64,000 bases of DNA from Morella rubra (lineage: Eukaryota; Streptophyta; Magnoliopsida; Fagales; Myricaceae): positions 1,761,971 through 1,825,970 of the forward strand of contig CM025853.1 of assembly GCA_003952965.2 (NCBI GenBank), read 5' to 3'. Position numbers and translations under genes: made by a program. Numbering within the stretch: the stretch's first letter is position 1; each line of letters starts with the position of its first letter. Of the stretch, positions 1-11,247 are shown one piece after another. The notes under the pieces were generated by a model. It was not told the DNA's origin and made no database searches. It worked only from the letters and a program-made list of their open reading frames with translations.

Positions 1-3000
1 TGGTGATTTTTCCCCCACTTGAAAAAATTCCAGGTTATGGGGCATATTCTATGAGACAAATTCCATACCAATTAGCAAATGCATGGTCCATAGTTTCGTA
101 TTAGTTATATTTCCACTTAGGGTTTTCTGCTCATGATGCCTGATGCAATTTGCCAGCCGTTGAAAGGGTCGTTTGATTCTTTCCTTATTTCTCTTCAGAA
201 ATCAGTTAGTGATCCACCGTCTTCTTCTTTGTTCTTCATCTGTCAAAGACAGTATGTTTTTAGGTCTAAACGCAATTCCATATATATAAAATAACTTTTC
301 ATATCTTTAAGTTGAAGAATCAAAGCATCGATCCCTTTCATCATACACTAAAAACCGCTTTATAATTTCAATGCAATTGTTCTTAAATTAATATTTGGGC
401 TTCAACTGGGTCTACTAATTCTTAGACTTGTAATTTCCTTCCCTCTCGAGTTTTCCCACAAACATGAAAAACTGTTTCCAATATAGCCTCTAGGACAAAA
501 ACTGTCACGATTTTGATCTTTCTAATCCTTTACCAGTTACATTGATGATTGGCCAAATTTTCTAAAGTGCAACAAACTGGATTGGTTCGAAATTAAAGTA
601 GCTAAGAAACCATGCATGGGATCCCATAATCATATCAAACACTTGGGTCCTACAAGGCCAAATAATTCAAGCTTTATTCTCGAAAGAGGTCGTTCTGATT
701 GTTCTAGGTTTCTTCTCTAATAGGTTCTGTGTAAAAGCAGTGCATGCAGCTCTCTTCTTTTCTGTGGCCATATTCTTGTACTCAAGAACAGGTCGTTCTC
801 ACACTCACAGCCATCATCCATATTATTCCAGTAAGAACATGGAGATAGTGATGTTCCGTGAGAATCATAGCACCGTGATCCTTCAACCCAAGCCAACTTG
901 AAAGGGGATCATATCTACAAAGGAATTTTGATTCCATGCCAGATCTCACCAACAAGTACAATCAACTTTTATCCGGTTACAATCCGTCTTTTTCCAATTC
1001 AACGGTCAATTGAATGATCCAATGAACACAGAAAAAGACAACTAGTATAGAATGCTATAAAATTACTATTAGACAATATTCTATATTGTCTGTTTCCTCT
1101 CTTAATTATATCATCCAATTCATGCAAAAAATTGAAGATAATCTTATCTCTCCATGCTCCTTCCAAAAGCACAAAAACAGCTGTGATAGGACAATGGCCA
1201 AAAGAAATTCGATAAAATTTTAGATCTATATAAATTGTAGAGTGCAACAAGGTAGTCCAACACTCTCAAGTTTAATAATTGGTAGGTCTTACATGAATTA
1301 AGATCTTATGTAATTTCCTATATGAATGAATTTCGGAAAGAAATAAACATAATAGGTAGATCTTATATTATTTAATATACTTATGTAAAGTTTGGAAAGT
1401 ACGGGCCTACAATAAGATCATGTTATATCTTTCTCCACAAATTGTTGGCCATAAATTACGGAGAATCTTATACCTGTTTGTTTCTCTTCTTCCTACCACT
1501 TCTGGTAACCAAAAAATCAAACACGTATGCTGCATAGTTTCTGCTATACGGGTATGTACTGTACCGACTGCGATGTTGTTGTAATAGGAATGCTCCAACA
1601 CCCAAATCTTCGTTGGAGTGCGTTTATTCTTCCATGCGGGCGGAATTTGATTCTTCCACGTTGGCTTTTCTCGCTCTTTTGCCTCTTTCTCAGCGCTTAA
1701 ACAAAAAATAAATGAAAGTGGCAAAAGACACAAGGCCCTTTAAAACGGGAAAAAAGCAAAAGGTGACGCACCCGTGCCCTACCCTGTCTCAGCTTTTGGG
1801 ACCCATCTTACAATCTGTGTTCGTGAGTGCCCTTTACAGCCCAAATTTGGATCTTGCAATCGACTGTTCACCTTGCTAGAATGGTTTCTAACCACCCACT
1901 TCAGGGAGGGCATGATGGAGGTATGGGCCTAGACTCGTAAATATACAATATTATGCCCAAGCTCGGCCCTCTACAAACTGCAACTATCAATCAAAGTTGT
2001 CTGTATCTAACTTCTATTTCAGGATATACCACATTTTGGGTTAAAGTCTTTAAGATTTATTTCACAAACCCACGTATTCTTGAGTGACTACTTTACTTTG
2101 CAAATAATTTTTTTTAAAAAAAGTGTAAGCCATTGAGAGAGCTATCTTGTTAGCCTAATCCTACCCTACATGATAGATCTCTTAAGGTGGTGCGCACAGA
2201 ACCGGCTCTACGCTCTTGTGCACAATAATTCTGAGACTTAATAGTAAGAACATCAACCCAACGCTCATGTGATTCGAACTTGGTACGATGAGTCCATAAA
2301 AGACGACCTCCCAACCATTTGCCTAGCACCTCAGGGAACTCTTTGCAAATAATTTGCCATCCGTGTGTCTTATACATCCGTTCCTGTTAAGCTATCTTAG
2401 ATGTGTCTCTGATTAGTCAGTCTCACATAAAATGGACCAGCATCATTTTAGAAGTAATATTTAACTTTATGAACCAAAAGGATATTTACAAATATGACCA
2501 TGGTCCTCCTCTACCCTCTTCATTCGGGTGGGAGGATAAACCATGTAGGCTCAAATCATGATCCTGGGAATGCTTGCCCCATCATTTAGATTCCAGTGAA
2601 AATAATCTAATGAAAGAGCTGGGGCAGATCTAAAAGATCAGACAGCACTATAGTCGTCAATCCTTCTGTCCTCTCTCTGCTCTTCGGCTGGCGCATTCCT
2701 GTTAGGTGATTGATTCTTTTATCATTTCTTTTCTTGGGTTGGTTTGTTTTATGTTCGGCTCCACACATATATAAAACATATTTTACTTCGAATTCCTCTA
2801 AGCTGCCACAGTAATGAACATTTGACTTACGCCAAAAAGCCGTACAATTCTGCCAATTTTCTTCCCACTTGCCTTGGGGAAAGCAGAACTCTCAATATTA
2901 TATGTCATAGTATCTCAAAAGAGACCCCATTCGTAGTGGATGGGGTTTGAAAGAGGCTATCTTTAGGGGGCCTCATGAGCTCCCTTGGTGCCCTTTACAA

Positions 3001-3290
3001 CAGTATGTTTGCGCATCAGCTATTTTTCAGCTGTGCCTTCAATAAGAAGAGCGAGCATCTCAAAAAGTTTTTTTTTCTTTTCTTTTCTTTTAAATAAAAA
3101 GAGCACCTTAAGGGAGCTCCCTGAGAATTTCAAATGGGTATTCCCATTTTAAATCCAACCGACACATGTCAAAGACAGCTGGGAATCCCTTTTCCTTTCC
3201 CTGAGATTTTGAATATGACCTCAGATTAAAGACTTTCTATTAGTTTTGGGCAAAGATTATTCATCTCTTCTGCATAATCCCTTTTGAAAG

Positions 3291-3761
3291 CAGGTTTCCA
3301 AAGAGTTCGAACAAAACAGCTTTGGCATGCTATACAATGAAAAGGACAATGATCAATGGCGTCAAAAGGTTAAGTTGGAACTGACAGATGAAGATCATGA
3401 GATTCTGTGCAGAGGACCTTCACATGGATGAGATGCTCTTGCATCATTTTATCAGGAAAGAACATGTAGAGATTACTTTGAAGACATTGAGTTTCCAGAT
3501 AGAGATAAAAATATTGTGCTCAATTGATCTTTCAGTAAAATTCGAACCAGGAAGTAGGAGGATAATTATGATCCTGATCAAGATGACTCCTATACATCAG
3601 CTAGAAGTTGATTGCTATGGGCCACTTTGAAAGCGAGATTCACATAAGATAGTGACAGACACTTGAAGGTATATATTCTTGGTGATTGGGAGGTTGAAGT
3701 ACATCAACTTAAATTCACAAGTCCTGCAATTTTGAAGCTGAATTATCAATGTGGTAGGTAG
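3291..3761 (+). pseudogene. Decayed reading frame of unknown family (copy 1)
   Basis: One continuous reading frame of about 157 codons has a protein-like composition (acidic, with Trp, Cys and Tyr) but is interrupted by five stops, at about residues 47, 79, 88, 107 and 117. Short protein-like stretches survive, such as QWRQKVKLELTDEDHEILC near the start and HLKVYILGDWEVEVHQLKF near the end. A further open stretch of 90 codons follows in another phase (3790-4059). I do not recognise the family. It could be a decayed gene, a transposon fragment or chance. Confidence 0.3.
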
Positions 3762-4620
3762 TTGAGATGATTTGTGGCACTTTGAATGAACACTAGGCAT
3801 AAAGGAACATGAAATCAGGTCCTACTCCTTAATCTCTCAGGCTGTAGATAGCCCAGCAGTCCAATTAGTGAGAACTCTACATAACATTAATTCTTATTGT
3901 GCACTCACTACCCAAGTGAATTCTGCAGAACACAGAGATTTTGCAGAACATGAATTGGGTCCCCAAGAAAACAATAAACTTGCAATCAAGATCTCAAAAG
4001 TCATGTCAAGTTTTAATTTTTACGCCAATGCGCTCCCTGTTGAACTTGGAAAAGCATAAAGTCGCATTCAAGATCCACAATCATGTCCAAATCATTATCT
4101 TTGTATTTTCAGACCCCTTTCTCTGGTTTGATTCCACTACATCAAGTCTGTCCAATTAAAGCAGATTCTAAATTTGTGGTTTAAAGCTAATCTTAGCACG
4201 AAGCCCACTACCTCGTCTTATTATTCCGACGATTGTGGGCGTAAGGAGCTTACTTCTACAAGATGCAATAGTTATGTGGACACCCATTGCCTGCACCCAA
4301 TTGGCCAGACGGACGTGGGACTTCAGGATGCCTGAATATGTCAACGAAAAGGCAAAAAGACAGGAAAGAAAAAGATAACTCTAGGTCAACACCGATTTTG
4401 TCCATGCATGCACTTTCAATTCTCTTTGACATGCTTTGTCGTTAGGAATAGGGATTCTTGCCTACCACAAGTAGTGTACTCGGGCAAGAGCATATCATGA
4501 ATCTTAAAAGAACAGATTCGATTCAGGATAAACCATAGATTTTGGCTCCCTCTTAGTCCATAAGGTGATGGATCACGAGATTGATAAAGCTATTACGCCT
4601 ATTATTACCCCCGAGATGTT

Positions 4621-4874
4621 TTTCGGACGGTTAAACTGCCATTATTTTCAAAATCAATTAGTGCGCTATTCAAGTTTTTTATGACATTCGACATCATACT
4701 CAGCGGATGTGTTCTAAGGCTCTCGCGACTTGAACCCATAACATGCTGACTTTTATACCACTTGCTAGACCGTTGAGCTACCATTCTTTTTAAATTTTTT
4801 TATAACATTTGACATCACACCATTACACCATGTTTATTCTAAGAAGGAAGAAGCGATATTGTGAAACTCCAACA
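4621..4874 (-). mobile_element. TRIM-like miniature LTR element, degenerate (copy 1)
   Basis: On the minus strand a 112-bp LTR-like block (4763-4874) starts TGTTGGAGTT and ends CTAGCA. Two bases later comes TGGTATAAAAG, a decayed form of the initiator-tRNA-Met primer site TGGTATCAGAGC. A second, shortened LTR-like block (about 4621-4710) follows, ending AACCGTCCGA. The layout and sequence match the better-kept element at 15324-15653, so both belong to one family. No protein is encoded, as expected for a TRIM. Confidence 0.6.
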
Positions 4875-5363
4875 CTGTTGAACAATTATAAAATTTCGCA
4901 ATAACCAGGACAAGAAACAGAAGACTAGTTGGGCCTGCACAATGCCACCTCTCATTACAATACTTTCAAGGGGGAGAAAACGGCAAGATTTATTACCAGG
5001 ACTCAACTCATGGAGATAGCTTGCCCCGTGAGATAACAAACTTATATCAGATGGGTCAGGCTTTGTAGTACTACCTAACAGTGGACTGCTGGGCCCAAGA
5101 TATAACAGATATCCTGGGTAGCTTTGTCCCAAAGTTTCTGATCCATAGGAGGCCTGCACTACAGATCTGTATTCTCTAATTTCTCTTTACTGATTCGAGC
5201 GCCTCTTCTTCATGAATTTGCCAATATTGTGAAAATAGCTACGGTCGGTGCCACTTCGTCCAACCAACAAAACATAAAGATGTTCCGAAGCTAGCATGTC
5301 AACAAAAAGGGAAATGTCACCCGTTAACAACGCCATTCATCTTATTTTTATTTAGGCCGAAGC

Positions 5364-5751
5364 TCAATGGACAACAAGCCCAGACTTCCAGCCAGGGTCT
5401 TCATTCTCCCACAAGCGCATCACAACCACACCATCATCTTGGCCATTGAAGAATTCCCCAATCTCAATCTCCATCCATTGGTCCTTTCTCCAATGTGAAA
5501 GTCGTCCCTCCGGTCTCAGAGGTACTGTGGACACTTTTCTTGGCAGCAAATAACCAATGGAAGCCTCGCCTTCCATCTCATTGCCAGTTCTAAGATACAG
5601 ATTTACTGGGTAGTCGAGGTTATTGCAATGAATTCCAGTAGTGTAGACAAAATAGGCGCCATAGGTTGTATTTGGGGACAGGAATTGTGTCTCAATTCTG
5701 CCTTGTATGTCAAGCCAACGCACATTAAGTAGATGAGCTACCTCTGCGAAT
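5364..5751 (-). pseudogene. PP2B: Orphan last exon of F-box/PP2-B gene (duplicated fragment)
   Basis: The minus-strand exon encodes the C-terminal half of the phloem protein 2 (PP2) domain: it begins FAEVAHLLNVRWLDIQGRI, passes through LSPNTTYGAYFVY, and ends WENEDPGWKSGLVVH. It is the same as exon 3 of the gene at 11248-12989. About 87 bp upstream the tandem unit ends, so exons 1 and 2 with the F-box are missing; the duplicated promoterless exon should make no functional protein. Its stop (TGA, 5364-5366) precedes an out-of-frame IELRPK, the usual end of the family, so the tail was already frameshifted before duplication. Confidence 0.85.
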
Positions 5752-5836
5752 CTGCCAGTTTTACACACTAAGAGGAATGCCGACGGTTACTATGAAAAGG
5801 GTAAAAAAGCACGCACACACGCAAAAAGAGAGAGGA

Positions 5837-5884
5837 AGGAATGCTCCAACACCCAAATCTTCGAAAATGGATGGCATATATCTG
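5837..5884. other. Duplication junction with templated filler
   Basis: Between the two copies lie 27 bp (5837-5863) identical to 1586-1612, and to 7470-7496 in copy 2. They are followed by 21 bp (5864-5884) with no counterpart seen in the window. The 21 bp may belong to the left end of the unit, which for copy 1 lies outside the window. A short copied insert of this kind suggests template switching during repair or replication rather than simple unequal crossing-over. Confidence 0.8.
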
Positions 5885-8800
5885 TGGTGATTTTTCCCCC
5901 ACTTGAAAAAATTCCAGGTTATGGGGCATATTCTATGAGACAAATTCCATACCAATTAGCAAATGCATGGTCCATAGTTTCGTATTAGTTATATTTCCAC
6001 TTAGGGTTTTCTGCTCATGATGCCTGATGCAATTTGCCAGCCGTTGAAAGGGTCGTTTGATTCTTTCCTTATTTCTCTTCAGAAATCAGTTAGTGATCCA
6101 CCGTCTTCTTCTTTGTTCTTCATCTGTCAAAGACAGTATGTTTTTAGGTCTAAACGCAATTCCATATATATAAAATAACTTTTCATATCTTTAAGTTGAA
6201 GAATCAAAGCATCGATCCCTTTCATCATACACTAAAAACCGCTTTATAATTTCAATGCAATTGTTCTTAAATTAATATTTGGGCTTCAACTGGGTCTACT
6301 AATTCTTAGACTTGTAATTTCCTTCCCTCTCGAGTTTTCCCACAAACATGAAAAACTGTTTCCAATATAGCCTCTAGGACAAAAACTGTCACGATTTTGA
6401 TCTTTCTAATCCTTTACCAGTTACATTGATGATTGGCCAAATTTTCTAAAGTGCAACAAACTGGATTGGTTCGAAATTAAAGTAGCTAAGAAACCATGCA
6501 TGGGATCCCATAATCATATCAAACACTTGGGTCCTACAAGGCCAAATAATTCAAGCTTTATTCTCGAAAGAGGTCGTTCTGATTGTTCTAGGTTTCTTCT
6601 CTAATAGGTTCTGTGTAAAAGCAGTGCATGCAGCTCTCTTCTTTTCTGTGGCCATATTCTTGTACTCAAGAACAGGTCGTTCTCACACTCACAGCCATCA
6701 TCCATATTATTCCAGTAAGAACATGGAGATAGTGATGTTCCGTGAGAATCATAGCACCGTGATCCTTCAACCCAAGCCAACTTGAAAGGGGATCATATCT
6801 ACAAAGGAATTTTGATTCCATGCCAGATCTCACCAACAAGTACAATCAACTTTTATCCGGTTACAATCCGTCTTTTTCCAATTCAACGGTCAATTGAATG
6901 ATCCAATGAACACAGAAAAAGACAACTAGTATAGAATGCTATAAAATTACTATTAGACAATATTCTATATTGTCTGTTTCCTCTCTTAATTATATCATCC
7001 AATTCATGCAAAAAATTGAAGATAATCTTATCTCTCCATGCTCCTTCCAAAAGCACAAAAACAGCTGTGATAGGACAATGGCCAAAAGAAATTCGATAAA
7101 ATTTTAGATCTATATAAATTGTAGAGTGCAACAAGGTAGTCCAACACTCTCAAGTTTAATAATTGGTAGGTCTTACATGAATTAAGATCTTATGTAATTT
7201 CCTATATGAATGAATTTCGGAAAGAAATAAACATAATAGGTAGATCTTATATTATTTAATATACTTATGTAAAGTTTGGAAAGTACGGGCCTACAATAAG
7301 ATCATGTTATATCTTTCTCCACAAATTGTTGGCCATAAATTACGGAGAATCTTATACCTGTTTGTTTCTCTTCTTCCTACCACTTCTGGTAACCAAAAAA
7401 TCAAACACGTATGCTGCATAGTTTCTGCTATACGGGTATGTACTGTACCGACTGCGATGTTGTTGTAATAGGAATGCTCCAACACCCAAATCTTCGTTGG
7501 AGTGCGTTTATTCTTCCATGCGGGCGGAATTTGATTCTTCCACGTTGGCTTTTCTCGCTCTTTTGCCTCTTTCTCAGCGCTTAAACAAAAAATAAATGAA
7601 AGTGGCAAAAGACACAAGGCCCTTTAAAACGGGAAAAAAGCAAAAGGTGACGCACCCGTGCCCTACCCTGTCTCAGCTTTTGGGACCCATCTTACAATCT
7701 GTGTTCGTGAGTGCCCTTTACAGCCCAAATTTGGATCTTGCAATCGACTGTTCACCTTGCTAGAATGGTTTCTAACCACCCACTTCAGGGAGGGCATGAT
7801 GGAGGTATGGGCCTAGACTCGTAAATATACAATATTATGCCCAAGCTCGGCCCTCTACAAACTGCAACTATCAATCAAAGTTGTCTGTATCTAACTTCTA
7901 TTTCAGGATATACCACATTTTGGGTTAAAGTCTTTAAGATTTATTTCACAAACCCACGTATTCTTGAGTGACTACTTTACTTTGCAAATAATTTTTTTTA
8001 AAAAAAGTGTAAGCCATTGAGAGAGCTATCTTGTTAGCCTAATCCTACCCTACATGATAGATCTCTTAAGGTGGTGCGCACAGAACCGGCTCTACGCTCT
8101 TGTGCACAATAATTCTGAGACTTAATAGTAAGAACATCAACCCAACGCTCATGTGATTCGAACTTGGTACGATGAGTCCATAAAAGACGACCTCCCAACC
8201 ATTTGCCTAGCACCTCAGGGAACTCTTTGCAAATAATTTGCCATCCGTGTGTCTTATACATCCGTTCCTGTTAAGCTATCTTAGATGTGTCTCTGATTAG
8301 TCAGTCTCACATAAAATGGACCAGCATCATTTTAGAAGTAATATTTAACTTTATGAACCAAAAGGATATTTACAAATATGACCATGGTCCTCCTCTACCC
8401 TCTTCATTCGGGTGGGAGGATAAACCATGTAGGCTCAAATCATGATCCTGGGAATGCTTGCCCCATCATTTAGATTCCAGTGAAAATAATCTAATGAAAG
8501 AGCTGGGGCAGATCTAAAAGATCAGACAGCACTATAGTCGTCAATCCTTCTGTCCTCTCTCTGCTCTTCGGCTGGCGCATTCCTGTTAGGTGATTGATTC
8601 TTTTATCATTTCTTTTCTTGGGTTGGTTTGTTTTATGTTCGGCTCCACACATATATAAAACATATTTTACTTCGAATTCCTCTAAGCTGCCACAGTAATG
8701 AACATTTGACTTACGCCAAAAAGCCGTACAATTCTGCCAATTTTCTTCCCACTTGCCTTGGGGAAAGCAGAACTCTCAATATTATATGTCATAGTATCTC

Positions 8801-9174
8801 AAAAGAGACCCCATTCGTAGTGGATGGGGTTTGAAAGAGGCTATCTTTAGGGGGCCTCATGAGCTCCCTTGGTGCCCTTTACAACAGTATGTTTGCGCAT
8901 CAGCTATTTTTCAGCTGTGCCTTCAATAAGAAGAGCGAGCATCTCAAAAAGTTTTTTTTTCTTTTCTTTTCTTTTAAATAAAAAGAGCACCTTAAGGGAG
9001 CTCCCTGAGAATTTCAAATGGGTATTCCCATTTTAAATCCAACCGACACATGTCAAAGACAGCTGGGAATCCCTTTTCCTTTCCCTGAGATTTTGAATAT
9101 GACCTCAGATTAAAGACTTTCTATTAGTTTTGGGCAAAGATTATTCATCTCTTCTGCATAATCCCTTTTGAAAG

Positions 9175-9645
9175 CAGGTTTCCAAAGAGTTCGAACAAAA
9201 CAGCTTTGGCATGCTATACAATGAAAAGGACAATGATCAATGGCGTCAAAAGGTTAAGTTGGAACTGACAGATGAAGATCATGAGATTCTGTGCAGAGGA
9301 CCTTCACATGGATGAGATGCTCTTGCATCATTTTATCAGGAAAGAACATGTAGAGATTACTTTGAAGACATTGAGTTTCCAGATAGAGATAAAAATATTG
9401 TGCTCAATTGATCTTTCAGTAAAATTCGAACCAGGAAGTAGGAGGATAATTATGATCCTGATCAAGATGACTCCTATACATCAGCTAGAAGTTGATTGCT
9501 ATGGGCCACTTTGAAAGCGAGATTCACATAAGATAGTGACAGACACTTGAAGGTATATATTCTTGGTGATTGGGAGGTTGAAGTACATCAACTTAAATTC
9601 ACAAGTCCTGCAATTTTGAAGCTGAATTATCAATGTGGTAGGTAG
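9175..9645 (+). pseudogene. Decayed reading frame of unknown family (copy 2)
   Basis: Same sequence and same five stops as 3291-3761, carried by the second tandem copy. The stops therefore predate the duplication. The follow-on open stretch is at 9674-9943. Family not recognised. Confidence 0.3.
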
Positions 9646-10504
9646 TTGAGATGATTTGTGGCACTTTGAATGAACACTAGGCATAAAGGAACATGAAATC
9701 AGGTCCTACTCCTTAATCTCTCAGGCTGTAGATAGCCCAGCAGTCCAATTAGTGAGAACTCTACATAACATTAATTCTTATTGTGCACTCACTACCCAAG
9801 TGAATTCTGCAGAACACAGAGATTTTGCAGAACATGAATTGGGTCCCCAAGAAAACAATAAACTTGCAATCAAGATCTCAAAAGTCATGTCAAGTTTTAA
9901 TTTTTACGCCAATGCGCTCCCTGTTGAACTTGGAAAAGCATAAAGTCGCATTCAAGATCCACAATCATGTCCAAATCATTATCTTTGTATTTTCAGACCC
10001 CTTTCTCTGGTTTGATTCCACTACATCAAGTCTGTCCAATTAAAGCAGATTCTAAATTTGTGGTTTAAAGCTAATCTTAGCACGAAGCCCACTACCTCGT
10101 CTTATTATTCCGACGATTGTGGGCGTAAGGAGCTTACTTCTACAAGATGCAATAGTTATGTGGACACCCATTGCCTGCACCCAATTGGCCAGACGGACGT
10201 GGGACTTCAGGATGCCTGAATATGTCAACGAAAAGGCAAAAAGACAGGAAAGAAAAAGATAACTCTAGGTCAACACCGATTTTGTCCATGCATGCACTTT
10301 CAATTCTCTTTGACATGCTTTGTCGTTAGGAATAGGGATTCTTGCCTACCACAAGTAGTGTACTCGGGCAAGAGCATATCATGAATCTTAAAAGAACAGA
10401 TTCGATTCAGGATAAACCATAGATTTTGGCTCCCTCTTAGTCCATAAGGTGATGGATCACGAGATTGATAAAGCTATTACGCCTATTATTACCCCCGAGA
10501 TGTT

Positions 10505-10758
10505 TTTCGGACGGTTAAACTGCCATTATTTTCAAAATCAATTAGTGCGCTATTCAAGTTTTTTATGACATTCGACATCATACTCAGCGGATGTGTTCTA
10601 AGGCTCTCGCGACTTGAACCCATAATATGCTGACTTTTATACCACTTGCTAGACCGTTGAGCTACCATTCTTTTTAAATTTTTTTATAACATTTGACATC
10701 ACACCATTACACCATGTTTATTCTAAGAAGGAAGAAGCGATATTGTGAAACTCCAACA
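10505..10758 (-). mobile_element. TRIM-like miniature LTR element, degenerate (copy 2)
   Basis: Duplicate of the element at 4621-4874, carried inside the second tandem unit. The single base difference found between the units (10626, T for C) falls in its internal part. Confidence 0.6.
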
Positions 10759-11247
10759 CTGTTGAACAATTATAAAATTTCGCAATAACCAGGACAAGAA
10801 ACAGAAGACTAGTTGGGCCTGCACAATGCCACCTCTCATTACAATACTTTCAAGGGGGAGAAAACGGCAAGATTTATTACCAGGACTCAACTCATGGAGA
10901 TAGCTTGCCCCGTGAGATAACAAACTTATATCAGATGGGTCAGGCTTTGTAGTACTACCTAACAGTGGACTGCTGGGCCCAAGATATAACAGATATCCTG
11001 GGTAGCTTTGTCCCAAAGTTTCTGATCCATAGGAGGCCTGCACTACAGATCTGTATTCTCTAATTTCTCTTTACTGATTCGAGCGCCTCTTCTTCATGAA
11101 TTTGCCAATATTGTGAAAATAGCTACGGTCGGTGCCACTTCGTCCAACCAACAAAACATAAAGATGTTCCGAAGCTAGCATGTCAACAAAAAGGGAAATG
11201 TCACCCGTTAACAACGCCATTCATCTTATTTTTATTTAGGCCGAAGC

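Larger units (their letters stand above)
1..5838. repeat. Tandem segmental duplication, copy 1
   Basis: This stretch is repeated almost base for base 5,884 bp further on. Every open frame recurs at that exact offset with the same translation. The only difference noticed by eye is C at 4742 against T at 10626. The left limit lies outside the window. The right limit is at about 5838, inside intron 2 of the PP2-B gene. Contents: a decayed reading frame (3291-3761), a TRIM remnant (4621-4874), the last PP2-B exon (5364-5751) and otherwise unremarkable AT-rich DNA. The near identity means either a very recent duplication or an assembly duplication. Confidence 0.95.
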
